This document shows, in pieces, positions 1 to 8,954 of a stretch of DNA of 64,000 bases. The translations under genes were made by a program, and so were the position numbers. Location: NCBI RefSeq assembly GCF_024626525.1, contig NZ_JANJGU010000001.1:1-64000 (forward strand), given 5' to 3'. Numbering within the stretch: position 1 is the stretch's first letter; every line of letters starts with the position of its first letter. A model generated the notes under the pieces. The model ran no database searches. It saw nothing but the letters and a program-made list of their open reading frames with translations, and was not told the DNA's origin. Source of the stretch: Lederbergia panacisoli (GTDB lineage Bacteria; Bacillota; Bacilli; Bacillales; Bacillaceae_C).

Positions 1-1
1 T

Positions 2-973
2 GCATCTACTTTTAGGACCTACATATCAAGCAAACCGGAATTCCAGAGGTATTTTGATTCTGGAAAACGAAAGAAATCCAATACCGAGGTCATTCGCTTT
101 GAAACACCTCCTGCTGAACAAGCCCAATTGGACTGGAAAGAAAATATTCGATACATCACGAAAGATGGGGAAATAATTTATGTGAATATTTGTGTGCTTT
201 TACTTTCCTATTCTAGATTTCGAACGTTTCATTTATCTCTCTCTAAATCACAAAGTGTATTATTATCTTTTCTTATAGAGAGTTTTGAAGTATTTGGAGG
301 AGTACCTAAAACGATTGTAACAGATAATATGAAAACGGTTATGGAGGAGCCTAGAACTGAATTTTCAAAAGGAAAGGTAAATGAACGCTTTTATCAATTT
401 TCAAAAGATATGGGGTTTGGAGTAAAGCCTTGTATAGCCGGAAGACCAAATACAAAAGCCAAGGTAGAAGCACCCATGAAGATCATTGATGAAATTCATG
501 CTTACCAAGGAAAATTTGATTATGAAAAACTCCATCAATTCGTACAAAATCTATGTAATCGAATTAATCATAGCTTCCATCAGGGAACAGGGAAAGTACC
601 GATATTGGCCTTTAAAAAAGAAAAAAGTCTCTTATCCCCACTACCAAATGTAAGAATAAGAGATTCCTATAAAATCGATCATATACTTGTGAAAGTAAAT
701 ACTTCCAATATGATCACCTACAAGTCCAATCAGTATTCAGTTCCCGCTGGATACATAGGAAAAACCGTAGGTTTACAAGTATACGATAACCATATCTTGG
801 TTTATTATAGCACGGATTTGATTGTCCAACATTCCATTAGCCCATTAAAAATCAATTATAAACAAGAACATTATGTAGAAACGTTGGCTAGGGGGCTTCC
901 TCCTACGACAAATATTGAAGAACTGGCTAAGAAAAATCTTGAGGCAATTAATGAGGTGTATAAAAATGAATAG
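2..973 (+). CDS. istA: IS21-family transposase IstA, 5' end cut by window edge
   Basis: This is the DDE-type transposase of an IS21-family element; it joins transposon ends to target DNA together with IstB. The frame is open from base 2, so the true start lies left of the window; the N-terminal helix-turn-helix part is missing. The integrase core is visible: the first catalytic Asp in QLDWKE (base 128 onward), the second Asp in VTDNMK, and the Glu in KVEAPMK. A C-terminal beta-rich part resembling the Mu-transposase C domain follows. The stop codon overlaps the start of the next gene by 8 bases, the usual istA-istB arrangement. All three acidic residues are present and the visible frame is unbroken, so it may be active. 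Confidence 0.93.
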   Translation, partial: ASTFRTYISSKPEFQRYFDSGKRKKSNTEVIRFETPPAEQAQLDWKENIRYITKDGEIIYVNICVLLLSYSRFRTFHLSLSKSQSVLLSFLIESFEVFGGVPKTIVTDNMKTVMEEPRTEFSKGKVNERFYQFSKDMGFGVKPCIAGRPNTKAKVEAPMKIIDEIHAYQGKFDYEKLHQFVQNLCNRINHSFHQGTGKVPILAFKKEKSLLSPLPNVRIRDSYKIDHILVKVNTSNMITYKSNQYSVPAGYIGKTVGLQVYDNHILVYYSTDLIVQHSISPLKINYKQEHYVETLARGLPPTTNIEELAKKNLEAINEVYKNE

Positions 974-1742
974 TAGTTATGCAAAACTTGTACATAATCT
1001 AGAGTATTTGAAGTTAAAGCAGATGATTACCCATCTTGGTGAGACCATTGATTTCATGACCAATAATCAACTTTCCTTTGTGGATACAATGATAAAACTT
1101 ACTGACTATGAGATTGATATGAAAGAAATTAACATGGTGAAAGCGATGGTGAAAGTTGGGGCTTTCCCCCACTTTAAAGAGGTAAAAGACTTTGATTTTA
1201 GTTTTCAACCTTCCATTAATAAGCAACAGATATTGGATTTCACCACATTAAGATTTATTGAATCACAAGAAAACATCGTTTTCTTAGGACCAAGTGGTGT
1301 AGGAAAAACTCATTTGGCAACCGCCATTGGAATCGCAGCCGCCAAGAAAAGGACGAGTACTTATTTTATAAAATGTAATGACTTAATCATGAATTTGAAA
1401 AAGGCCAAACTTGAAAATAGGCTGGAAACTAGATTAAAACATTATGCCAAGTATAGGCTTCTTCTCATTGATGAAATTGGCTATTTACCAATTGACGCTG
1501 AAGATGCCAAGTTGTTTTTCCAGCTAATCGACATGAGATATGAAAAGAAAAGTACCATTCTAACGACAAACGCCAATTTTAAAACATGGGGGGATATATT
1601 TCAGGATCCCAAGTTGGCTAACGCTATCCTTGACCGAGTCCTTCATCACGCAACAGTTGTTAATATTATAGGGGATTCCTACCGACTTAAAAATCACTTT
1701 GAAAAAGAAATGAACGAAAAAGGAGATAGACAGAATGGGTAG
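966..1742 (+). CDS. istB: IS21-family helper ATPase IstB
   Basis: IstB is the AAA+ ATPase, related to DnaC, that selects target DNA and stimulates IstA. The Walker A motif GPSGVGKTHLATAIG starts near residue 107 and Walker B is LLLIDEIGYL. The start at 966 is preferred over the longer upstream frame (915) because GAGGTG lies 7 bases before it and the protein then begins MNSSYAKLVHNLEYLKL, as expected for the family. The length, 258 residues, is normal. It overlaps istA by 8 bases and its own end overlaps the next small ORF by 8 bases, so all three are probably translated from one mRNA. Confidence 0.93.
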   Translation: MNSSYAKLVHNLEYLKLKQMITHLGETIDFMTNNQLSFVDTMIKLTDYEIDMKEINMVKAMVKVGAFPHFKEVKDFDFSFQPSINKQQILDFTTLRFIESQENIVFLGPSGVGKTHLATAIGIAAAKKRTSTYFIKCNDLIMNLKKAKLENRLETRLKHYAKYRLLLIDEIGYLPIDAEDAKLFFQLIDMRYEKKSTILTTNANFKTWGDIFQDPKLANAILDRVLHHATVVNIIGDSYRLKNHFEKEMNEKGDRQNG

Positions 1743-2046
1743 GTACACAGTGGAGGAAATAACTGAGTTTTTTCATTCTCATGAAGTGAAATGTCAAAGG
1801 AGTGACGTACAGGAATGGATTGATAAAACAGGTGGGCTTAGCAACGACGGGGAACTTACAGATTGGGACATGTATGATTTTAGTGAATGGTGGAGTTATC
1901 AAGGGACAGCATATGAAGACGGAATTGATGATAAAACAAAAATCGCAAGATTATTGGAGGAAATAGAAGATTTGAAACGTGAAAAATACAAGCTAATGGA
2001 TGAAATAAATACGCTTGAGCAACGATTAGATATTTTACCATTTTAG
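1735..2046 (+). CDS. small accessory ORF at the end of the IS21 element
   Basis: A 103-residue acidic protein that I do not recognise. Its ATG lies inside the last codons of istB, preceded by AAAGGAGATAGACAG, a strong ribosome binding site, which argues for real coupled translation. The N-terminal half (VEEITEFFHSHEV, then DVQEWIDKTGG) looks like a small helical DNA-binding fold of the MerR/excisionase kind. The middle is rich in Asp, Trp and Tyr, and the last 35 residues (KIARLLEEIEDLKREKYKL) form a predicted coiled coil. IS21 elements usually carry only istA and istB, so this is either a passenger gene or a regulator of transposition. The function is unknown. Confidence 0.7.
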   Translation: MGRYTVEEITEFFHSHEVKCQRSDVQEWIDKTGGLSNDGELTDWDMYDFSEWWSYQGTAYEDGIDDKTKIARLLEEIEDLKREKYKLMDEINTLEQRLDILPF

Positions 2047-2060
2047 CTCTTCACCTCAAA

Positions 2061-2099
2061 TTCGGGGCAAACACTATACTCAATAAGTCTTGCCCCGAA
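2061..2099 (+). terminator. hairpin after IS21 genes
   Basis: A perfect 10-bp stem TTCGGGGCAA / TTGCCCCGAA with a 19-base loop lies 14 bases after the small IS ORF. No long T-run follows on the plus strand (AAAAAAC follows), so it may equally protect the IS mRNA end or block read-in from outside. Confidence 0.45.
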
Positions 2100-2107
2100 A
2101 AAACAAA

Positions 2108-2155
2108 AATGTACATTCTAAAACAGTCAAATATGTACATAATTTCATTGACATT
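2108..2155. mobile_element. probable right end of the IS21-family element
   Basis: Two copies of the palindrome ATGTACAT (2108-2115 and 2132-2139) are spaced 24 bases apart just outside the IS genes, followed by TTGACATTTATAC. IS21 ends carry short repeated transposase-binding sites of this kind. The exact terminal base cannot be fixed because the left end is outside the window. Confidence 0.45.
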
Positions 2156-2159
2156 TATA

Positions 2160-2450
2160 CCCTGAAATAAATCAGTATAATATTTATTAGATTCTTTTAT
2201 TATAACGAATATGTCACAACAAAAAAGAAACCATTGATTACGGATATATTACATTCGGAAAAAAATGCCTGATTCCTAGCACGTAATACATTATTTCGCC
2301 GGGGGTGCGGGCAGCTATACTTTTGTTTTAAGAAACATCCGGAAACAAAAGTGGAATGACAGAAGGACAAAACTGTTTATACGATTACCTTTTAGGAAGA
2401 GGAACCATTTGCTGCCCTTAATACAGCGGTTAAGATGGGAAAACTAATCA
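2160..2450. other. intergenic stretch with a decayed coding fragment
   Basis: No intact gene is visible. Near 2393-2500 the plus strand reads as about 35 open codons (EEPFAALNTAVKMGKLINK) with no start, which may be the 3' scrap of a gene disrupted near the insertion sequence. The rest shows nothing recognisable. Confidence 0.3.
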
Positions 2451-2451
2451 A

Positions 2452-2476
2452 TAAAAGCGACCAGTCTCCTAGTCGC
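2452..2476 (-). terminator. rho-independent terminator
   Basis: Read on the minus strand: an 8-bp stem GCGACTAG / CTGGTCGC closed by a GAGA tetraloop and followed by TTTTATT. It lies 55 bases past the stop of the minus-strand membrane protein gene at 2531 and fits as its terminator. Confidence 0.7.
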
Positions 2477-2530
2477 AAAAAAATAACAAAAATATATATG
2501 TGATAATCGCATAGAAAATTTAAGCCGGGA

Positions 2531-3130
2531 TTAGAGGAAAATGGATTTAAATTGATGGAATTTTAGAGTTAATTGATGAAATTGTAAAGCCAACCACGGT
2601 CTTTTTATTTTCTCGTACAAATACTGTAATCCATATAATAAATACGATTTATAGTGTAAATATATAAAAAACTGAAGATGATTTAACCGATTTAGCCGGA
2701 TGATTTTAATCTTTTTTAGAATATTTATAAAAAGGAATGCAAAGAGTCCATCACTTATGATATTAAGCAACACATATTTTTTAAAGTTTCCGTAAGAATA
2801 TTTTAGCAACCACATGGATAAAGGCATATAAGGTCCAATACTAAAAGGAAGTTCATCCCTTATAAATGATTTTTTCTTATCGTAAAATTTCCACCACTTA
2901 CGTTTGTGTCCATACAAATGATTTAAGCTTTCAAAGAAAACAATAAGGACGCTTGCTATGGAATAACGTTTTATGCTTCGCTTCCCCATCAATAACAACG
3001 ATAGCCAAGGAATTGTTAATATAATTAAATTAAAAAACAGATGCCTTTTTGTTATCATAAGCAATTTCACCTCAAATGATAATATATCCAATACCAATTT
3101 AAAAAATCCAAGCGGGCGATATCTTTTCAT
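2531..3130 (-). CDS. uncharacterised membrane protein
   Basis: A basic, aromatic-rich 199-residue protein with at least three hydrophobic segments (around residues 30-50, 55-70 and 120-140), so probably an integral membrane protein. It has no motif I can tie to a function. It has the look of a conserved hypothetical protein of Bacillaceae. There is no clear Shine-Dalgarno before the ATG (AAGTCTTA only), so a start slightly downstream is possible. It is divergent from the VanW gene and has its own terminator at 2452-2476, so it is probably monocistronic. Confidence 0.65.
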   Translation of the reverse strand: MKRYRPLGFFKLVLDILSFEVKLLMITKRHLFFNLIILTIPWLSLLLMGKRSIKRYSIASVLIVFFESLNHLYGHKRKWWKFYDKKKSFIRDELPFSIGPYMPLSMWLLKYSYGNFKKYVLLNIISDGLFAFLFINILKKIKIIRLNRLNHLQFFIYLHYKSYLLYGLQYLYEKIKRPWLALQFHQLTLKFHQFKSIFL

Positions 3131-3212
3131 TAAGACTTATGGAGAAATTTAGAAAAGAATTAAATGTTGAATTAGGATAGGCGACATTAATAGGGTATAC
3201 TTTATTGATAAA

Positions 3213-3248
3213 AAATAGACTGAACGGTAAAAACCGATCAGTCTATTT
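3213..3248. terminator. bidirectional hairpin between divergent genes
   Basis: An 11-bp stem AAATAGACTGA / TCAGTCTATTT continues into ACGGT-AAAA-ACCG and is flanked by A's on one side and TTTAT on the other. The stability is that of an intrinsic terminator, but the genes on both sides point away from it, so it may end an unannotated short transcript. Confidence 0.5.
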
Positions 3249-3432
3249 ATGCCCACCAATGAAAGTTGTAATTTTATTTTGCTTCACGATCTAATAAGTC
3301 GGGTAAAAAAGCATTTTCCTTGCATATGAGCAAACCAACCCCTCCCCTTATTAATGAACTTAGGGAATTAAAGTGTCTACACATGAAAAGGTATCCCTAT
3401 ACCCATACTAACTTTGGGAGGTAGGCTATGTT

Positions 3433-4368
3433 ATGAAATTCATCTGGTTGTCAGTATTATTATTGATAGGAAGTCAAAACAATCTTCCTGACAATTTAGT
3501 CGTTAGTCATAAAGGAAAAACAGTTGCGAATGTCAATCGCGTTTATTTTTCAAACCCATTAATAGATATTCCGCTTATTGATCAAGAAAACTACAATGAA
3601 TTTATTAAAAAACTAGATAAGACCATCTATCAACCGCCAACAAACGCTTCTCTGGATAAAAACGGGAATATTGTTGCTGAAAAAGTAGGGTATAAACTGG
3701 ACCATGAGGCGTTCACGGGTTTGTTTTATACATATTTTTTCAATAAAGGCTCCTCTTTCGTAGAAGCACCTATGCATACAATATATCCAAACGTGGATAG
3801 TGAACTGCTCTCACAAATAAGAGTAAATCAAATTGGACATTATGCTACCTATTTTAATTCAAATAACAAAGAGCGTTCTCATAATATTGTACTTGCAAGT
3901 GAAGCAATCAATAATCACGTTGTTTTTCCTGGTGAGACTTTTTCCTTTAATAAAGTGGTCGGAAAACGAACGAGGGAAAAGGGCTATAAGCGGGCACCAG
4001 TTATCGTAAAAGGTGAATTGTCGGAGGACATTGGTGGTGGAATATGCCAAATTTCTTCAACACTGTACAATGCAGTAGATAAAGCGGGGTTGACGATTAC
4101 AGAACGATATTCCCATAGCAAACGGGTTGGCTATGTACCTTCAGGAAGAGACGCTACTGTTAGCTGGTATGGACCCGACTTCCGCTTTACGAACAAATAC
4201 AACCAGCCTATATTGATTCGATCAAATGTTTACGGTGGAACTGTTAGAATTTTGGTGTATTCGTCAGATGCCATTAATAATGAGCCACGAAAAATTCCTA
4301 GTGCTTCGGATAAGCTGCCGGAAGAAGCATCTCTTGGATTAGAAAAAAAGGTGCCTGATCCCCGATGA
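3433..4368 (+). CDS. VanW family protein
   Basis: The protein carries the VanW domain, named after an accessory gene of vancomycin-resistance clusters; its biochemical role is not established, though a cell-wall or spore-envelope role is often assumed. The core (residues about 130-280) contains VVFPGETFSFNKVVG and GGGICQISSTLYNA, both hallmarks of the family. The hydrophobic first 15 residues may act as a secretion signal. GGGAGG lies 11 bases before the ATG. The last residues, KKVPDPR, are encoded by a short palindromic repeat (4349-4401), so the natural C-terminus has apparently been replaced by repeat sequence. No van ligase genes are nearby, so a resistance role is not supported. Confidence 0.85.
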   Translation: MKFIWLSVLLLIGSQNNLPDNLVVSHKGKTVANVNRVYFSNPLIDIPLIDQENYNEFIKKLDKTIYQPPTNASLDKNGNIVAEKVGYKLDHEAFTGLFYTYFFNKGSSFVEAPMHTIYPNVDSELLSQIRVNQIGHYATYFNSNNKERSHNIVLASEAINNHVVFPGETFSFNKVVGKRTREKGYKRAPVIVKGELSEDIGGGICQISSTLYNAVDKAGLTITERYSHSKRVGYVPSGRDATVSWYGPDFRFTNKYNQPILIRSNVYGGTVRILVYSSDAINNEPRKIPSASDKLPEEASLGLEKKVPDPR

Positions 4369-4401
4369 GGTAATGCGTTACCGCATTGGGTGTCAGGCAC
4401 T
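4349..4401. repeat. GTGCCTGA palindromic repeat, copy A
   Basis: The sequence GTGCCTGATCCCC ends in GGGTGTCAGGCAC, forming an imperfect hairpin with an inner stem GGTAATGCGTTACC. It overlaps the stop codon of the VanW gene and could also act as its terminator. Related copies occur at 5165-5217, 14090-14116 and 14217-14270. Confidence 0.7.
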
Positions 4402-4530
4402 AACAATTGGGACTATTAGGGTGAATTGGTTTAATATTTTTCGACTCCAATAAAACGTTAAAATTCTTACCACAATTGCAGGAAAATAAAGTCTGTTTCC
4501 TAAAGATTTGTAAACAGACTTATAATATCA

Positions 4531-5046
4531 TTATCTACCTAATTTATTATCAATCTCATTTGTATCTACACTCTCGCCAAATAAATCTTTTAGTTTATTT
4601 TTGGCTAGCGTTTTAATATTGTCATCCACGTATAAAGCTACTTGAACTAAAGCGAATATTACAACACTTAAGTCATCAACATATCCTACACCAACTGCAA
4701 AGTCAGGTATAATATCTAGTGGTAAAATAAAGAAACCTAAAGCCCCAACAATTGTTGCTTTAATTTTTAATGGTACTTCTGGCTTTTGAAGTGCGTAATA
4801 AAGTAATAGAACGGCGTAGACTACAGAAGTTCCAGCCCTTTTAGAAATTTTTTGAATCTTAGTCCAGAACTTTTCCTCTGAGAAATGCTCTTCATGTTGG
4901 TTTATATCTTCAGCATTCAGTTTTTCTGCCTCATCTATTAAGTCAGAAACTAGTTCTTCTTCAATTTCAATTTTATCGACTTCATTAATATTAGAGGAGG
5001 ATAATTCGTCTAGATCTGTTTTCTTCTTAAATAAATTTTTTAACAT
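4531..5046 (-). CDS. DUF1232 (YkvA-type) membrane protein
   Basis: Residues about 85-130 carry the DUF1232 signature: two hydrophobic segments around FILPLDIIPDF and GYVDDLSVVIFAL. The family is widespread in bacteria, sits in the membrane and has no agreed function. Here it follows an acidic N-terminal region of about 70 residues rich in Glu and Asp, which probably lies in the cytoplasm. The start is supported by GGGGTGATTTC before the ATG. The gene stands alone. Confidence 0.85.
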   Translation of the reverse strand: MLKNLFKKKTDLDELSSSNINEVDKIEIEEELVSDLIDEAEKLNAEDINQHEEHFSEEKFWTKIQKISKRAGTSVVYAVLLLYYALQKPEVPLKIKATIVGALGFFILPLDIIPDFAVGVGYVDDLSVVIFALVQVALYVDDNIKTLAKNKLKDLFGESVDTNEIDNKLGR

Positions 5047-5164
5047 GAAATCACCCCAAGGATTACTAAATTACAAATACACTTTACACCATAATTATCC
5101 AATTACCATCATTTAATTTAAAACTCTAGTATTACAATAACTAAGTTAAAATTGTTGAAATAAA

Positions 5165-5217
5165 GCGCCTGTCCCCTCAGTATGTAATGTGTAACCGTAC
5201 AGGGGGTCAGGCACCTT
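5165..5217. repeat. GTGCCTGA palindromic repeat, copy B
   Basis: GCGCCTGTCCCCT pairs with AGGGGGTCAGGCACC around a loop containing CAGTATGTAATG. It lies between two minus-strand genes. The + strand ends in CACCTTTTTCTC, so the hairpin could also work as a terminator. The inner CAGTATG is shared with the copy at 14090. Confidence 0.7.
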
Positions 5218-5304
5218 TTTCTCACCAAATACCTTTAAAATACTTGAAAGTTAGCTGCAATCAAAAGGTATATACAAGCAATTGTTTTTACGAAAGCAAC
5301 CTTA

Positions 5305-5676
5305 TTAATAAAATACTTTCTCCACGTTATATTTGGACTGGAGCTTATTAATGATATACGTTTCATATATTTCTCGTTCCATTGGATCTTCTACTAAACA
5401 AATATCGATTTTATATACTTCGTCTCTATGCTTTTTAATAGGTGAAACAGTGTCTTCAAAGTGTTTTTTAATTCTTTGACGTAGTTTCCGGGCTTTTCCA
5501 ACAAAAAGAAGCTCATCCTTTTTATTAAAGAATAAGAAAATGCCGCCTTTGTCTCGTGGTATTTTGTGAAAATCAATAAATCCATAAATATCCTTGATTT
5601 CTGGTTCATTTTCTTTCGGATTTTGTTTCCGTTGTGTAATCGTAATATCTGGAGTTGGTATGCTAATTTTTATCAT
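5305..5676 (-). CDS. GIY-YIG domain nuclease-like protein
   Basis: A small protein (123 residues) whose residues 40-120 match the GIY-YIG fold found in UvrC and homing endonucleases. The motif pair is GIFLFF and LLFVGKARKLRQRI, with the conserved Arg, and the catalytic Glu fits in YETYIINKLQSKYN. The first Tyr of both GIY and YIG is changed (GIF, FVG), as also occurs in some active members. It could be a DNA-cleaving or DNA-binding protein of unknown role. AAAGGGACGTGAACAAAC precedes the ATG. It stands alone, with a 69-base gap to the next gene upstream. Confidence 0.8.
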   Translation of the reverse strand: MIKISIPTPDITITQRKQNPKENEPEIKDIYGFIDFHKIPRDKGGIFLFFNKKDELLFVGKARKLRQRIKKHFEDTVSPIKKHRDEVYKIDICLVEDPMEREIYETYIINKLQSKYNVEKVFY

Positions 5677-5745
5677 GTTTGTTCACGTCCCTTTTTGTAT
5701 AGAGATTAATGCTACCATATGTGAGTAAGAAATGCGATTTTACAG

Positions 5746-6351
5746 TTAATTCCCGTCCCGACTTCTATCTTCAATTCTCTCTACTAATGTAAATAAAAAT
5801 CGATAAATGAACCGATATGCTTCCTCTAATGACATCTCCTCTTGGAACCCATCCACATGATTCAAGGCGAAATTTATATCCCATAAGCCATCATTTTGAT
5901 TAAACATTAATTCAAATCTTGCATCATCTCCATGTAATTCTTTACTTAAGTTTTCTTTAATAGATGTCTCAAACTTTTTCTGCAGCTTCAATCCGACCAT
6001 GACGTCATATGTTCCAAATACATCATTGACTTCAAAGGTAATAGCATCAACGCCGATTAGTTCCAACCAGTTCGAGTCTAAGTATAGAAATTCATTCTTA
6101 TGTTTTTGCAGGTAGTCAATTGGCTGTTCTAGAAAATCGAATGATTCTTCAGCAAGCGTTTCTTCTGTTTCTTTATCACATCTCTCTATGTAAGCATCTT
6201 GAAAACGTGTAGTAGGATCTTTTTCTACTAAAGTCAAGTCATTTGGAATTAGTTCATGTTTCTCGATATACGCTTTTTCCTCTGAATATACCTCCAGCGT
6301 TTTCCCTTGATTCAATTGTGATGAAATGTATTGTTGCATTTGTTTTAACAT
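5746..6351 (-). CDS. conserved hypothetical protein
   Basis: A 201-residue acidic soluble protein without signal peptide, membrane segment or motif I recognise. The ATG is preceded by GGAGGAGATACCT, a strong ribosome binding site. It begins 23 bases after the helicase gene at 6375 ends, so the two are probably co-transcribed. I would not assign a function. Confidence 0.75.
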   Translation of the reverse strand: MLKQMQQYISSQLNQGKTLEVYSEEKAYIEKHELIPNDLTLVEKDPTTRFQDAYIERCDKETEETLAEESFDFLEQPIDYLQKHKNEFLYLDSNWLELIGVDAITFEVNDVFGTYDVMVGLKLQKKFETSIKENLSKELHGDDARFELMFNQNDGLWDINFALNHVDGFQEEMSLEEAYRFIYRFLFTLVERIEDRSRDGN

Positions 6352-6374
6352 AGGTATCTCCTCCTATCAATACT

Positions 6375-7646
6375 TTAACGCGGACGTTTTCTACCTCTTG
6401 TTGTATTGGCTTTTGATCCGCTAGGTTTCCTGCCAGAAGAAGGTGTTGCAGATTTTTTACGACCATCCGAGCGTTTACCAGATTGTTGCTTGCTGCCTAC
6501 TCTCTCATAATCCTCGCGATCAGGGATACTGACTCCTTTAATCACTTGTATTTCCAATCTTTGATGAATCCCTTTTTCAATGATTCGTAGGAATTCTAAA
6601 TCCTTAGGAGCCACTAACGTAAAGGCAACTCCATCGCCACCTGCACGGCCAGTTCGTCCAATCCGGTGAATATAGCTTTCCACATCATGTGGAATATCAT
6701 AGTTGTAGACATGTGTCACCCCTTCTACATCAAGTCCCCTTGCCGCAACGTCTGTTGCTACTAGTACTTGAGTTTTCGCATCACGGAATCGTTTCATCGC
6801 TTTTTCCCGCTTGGATTGTGATAAATCTCCGTGCAATTCGTCTGAATTGTACCCGTTGGCAATTAGCGCTTCATGAAGCTTGCTGGCACGAATTTTTGTA
6901 CGACAAAATATAATCGCTAAGAATGGTCGATGTTCGTCGATTAAGTGGAATAATGTTGCTTGTTTTCTACGATCAGTTGTTTCAATCACAACTTGTTTAA
7001 CCTCTTCCACCGTTACCTTTTTTGCTTTCACTTCAATGAATTCTGGCTCCACCAAATATTTTTTGGCAAGAGTTATAATTTCATTTGGCATTGTTGCAGA
7101 GAATAGCATTGTTTGTGGGGAAGAAAGTGCTTCTTGTATGATTTCATCTACCTCTGGAAGAAAACCCATCAGTAGCATTTGATCCGCTTCATCTAACACA
7201 AACATTTTAACCGTAGAAAGTTCTATGGTTCCACGGCGAATATGATCTAATAAGCGACCAGGAGTTGCAACGACAATATGTTGCGCACCTTTCAACTTTT
7301 TCAATTGATGCTGGACATCTTGTCCACCATAGACAGTTAACACATTAATGCCTTCTACATTCTCCAACATTCTCTTAATTTCTTTTGAAATTTGCTGAGC
7401 CAATTCTCTTGTAGGAGTTAAAATAAGTGCTTGAACATCCGACTTGTGCACATCTATTTTTTCAAGAATGGGAAGAACAAAAGCCAACGTTTTTCCTGTT
7501 CCCGTTTGTGCTTTTGCAATAACATCCTTCCCCTCCAGTACGGATGGGATCGTCCGTTCTTGGATGGAAGTAGGAGCTACAATTCCTAATGACTTTAATG
7601 TATAGTTAATTTCTTTTCGAATACCAAGTTGTAAGAAGTCAAGCAA
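6375..7646 (-). CDS. DEAD-box ATP-dependent RNA helicase
   Basis: A 423-residue DEAD-box helicase that unwinds RNA, for example during ribosome assembly or mRNA decay at low temperature. The motifs follow in order: AQTGTGKT (Walker A), PTRELA, VLDEADQ, LFSATM, then ARGLDVEGV and [10 protein letters not shown] in the second RecA domain. The last 40 residues are a basic Ser/Arg/Lys-rich tail ([19 protein letters not shown]) typical of RNA-binding extensions. The only possible start is TTG, directly after an in-frame stop, with a weak upstream AAAGAGA. It belongs to the CshA/DeaD group, but I cannot choose among the paralogues. Confidence 0.93.
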   Translation of the reverse strand: MLDFLQLGIRKEINYTLKSLGIVAPTSIQERTIPSVLEGKDVIAKAQTGTGKTLAFVLPILEKIDVHKSDVQALILTPTRELAQQISKEIKRMLENVEGINVLTVYGGQDVQHQLKKLKGAQHIVVATPGRLLDHIRRGTIELSTVKMFVLDEADQMLLMGFLPEVDEIIQEALSSPQTMLFSATMPNEIITLAKKYLVEPEFIEVKAKKVTVEEVKQVVIETTDRRKQATLFHLIDEHRPFLAIIFCRTKIRASKLHEALIANGYNSDELHGDLSQSKREKAMKRFRDAKTQVLVATDVAARGLDVEGVTHVYNYDIPHDVESYIHRIGRTGRAGGDGVAFTLVAPKDLEFLRIIEKGIHQRLEIQVIKGVSIPDREDYERVGSKQQSGKRSDGRKKSATPSSGRKPSGSKANTTRGRKRPR

Positions 7647-7857
7647 GGCTAATCACGTCTCTTTTCTTATATGAATGCCGTTGTATTTGTACAAAGGCTT
7701 ATTAACTATAGCATATTGGTTAGTATTTACAGAGTGATTCGGAATATTATTTTGTATTTCAATGGATGTGGTTCTTTTTTGAAAAAAGGGCCTGACCAGA
7801 TGCAAAAAACTTTGAGTAATGGAACAATTGCCTTTATACCCGACAAAATAACAATAG

Positions 7858-7886
7858 AAAAAACCCACGAATAATGATTCGAGGGT
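7858..7886 (-). terminator. terminator of the mcrBC operon
   Basis: On the minus strand, ACCCTCGAAT-CATT-ATTCGTGGGT (one mismatch) is followed by TTTTTTC. It lies 22 bases after the mcrC stop. Confidence 0.8.
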
Positions 7887-7907
7887 ATAGATAAAGCGCA
7901 TTTAAAA

Positions 7908-8954
7908 CTATGCAAAAAATTGATTGGCATATGCTAATAAATTTTCCTTTATGCCGCCAAAATCTTGTTGTAAATCAAGAGATACAACAAAAATTTGATT
8001 ACCTTTAATGTGATAAATATGGTTGGGTTGATTTAATGCGGTTGTTTTCGCATAAAGCAACATACCTGCAACTGTTTCATCTCTTCCCTTTTTCCAATTA
8101 TTTATATATGTAAATATTTGATAAAGGTTACCGGACTTTTGTTTTGCAGCCCCACCTTCAAACCTTGATACCATACTCTCAGAATAAAATTTCGCATCCA
8201 CAATCAATATTTTTTTATCTTTTTGAAGTACAAGGTCTGTTTGCATAATCGGTAATGCATCTGTGAATTCATCATCAACACTCCACTGAATTTGAGGATG
8301 GGATACATTATATTTCGTTTCACGTTTGAAAAATGCGTAGATGAACCTTTCATATAAAGATGATAATCTTTGTTCGTCTTGAACCTCTTTTATCATTTGA
8401 GATGTAGAGCTCTCATCAAATAATAACTGCTCATAAAGATATCTGCACACGTCTACAATAAATTGATAGCGAATGTTTTGGCGGTTATATCTAACGTTTT
8501 CCCATAGCTTCAAATCTAGCTCTACATCTGATACCTCTGTAAAATAAGGCAACAAACCGTAAAACACTCTACGCAATTTTCGACTTATTTTATTTGATCG
8601 CGATAGGTAAACGAGTGTCGCTTTAATAATTTGATTCAACAATATATTTTCAGAGAACTCATCATAAACCACTGCTACTTTCTTATCTACCAAAGAATTT
8701 TTCTTTATCGTAGAATTGATATCAATTTTCCCCTTTATCACATTGGAGGTCTCTTCAACACTTATATAATCTTTACTTAGTCCTCCGCGGATCAAAACGG
8801 GTATACCAATCGATAATATTTCTGCGTAGAGCTCTTTGACGTTCTCAAACTTTTCTGTCCCGATTTGCTTATACTCGGAAAGACTTAATGTTTGGTATGC
8901 GTAGGAAAGCATATAATATATATTGCGAATTGGAATATTATTATTCCTCTCCAT
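7908..8954 (-). CDS. mcrC: McrC-like subunit of type IV restriction system
   Basis: McrC is the nuclease partner of McrB; together they cut DNA carrying modified cytosines. The N-terminus NIPIRNIYYMLSYAY is characteristic of the family. A PD-(D/E)XK nuclease core is visible near residues 240-265 as MQTDLVLQKDKKILIVDAKF, followed by a downstream QIFTY segment. The length, 348 residues, is typical. AGAGG lies 8 bases before the ATG. The start overlaps the 3' end of the mcrB-like gene by 14 bases, so the pair is translationally coupled. Confidence 0.92.
   Translation of the reverse strand: MERNNNIPIRNIYYMLSYAYQTLSLSEYKQIGTEKFENVKELYAEILSIGIPVLIRGGLSKDYISVEETSNVIKGKIDINSTIKKNSLVDKKVAVVYDEFSENILLNQIIKATLVYLSRSNKISRKLRRVFYGLLPYFTEVSDVELDLKLWENVRYNRQNIRYQFIVDVCRYLYEQLLFDESSTSQMIKEVQDEQRLSSLYERFIYAFFKRETKYNVSHPQIQWSVDDEFTDALPIMQTDLVLQKDKKILIVDAKFYSESMVSRFEGGAAKQKSGNLYQIFTYINNWKKGRDETVAGMLLYAKTTALNQPNHIYHIKGNQIFVVSLDLQQDFGGIKENLLAYANQFFA

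Noticed and set aside
3433-4368. Vancomycin resistance
   Set aside because: Only a VanW-family protein is present, without vanHAX or a VanS/VanR pair.
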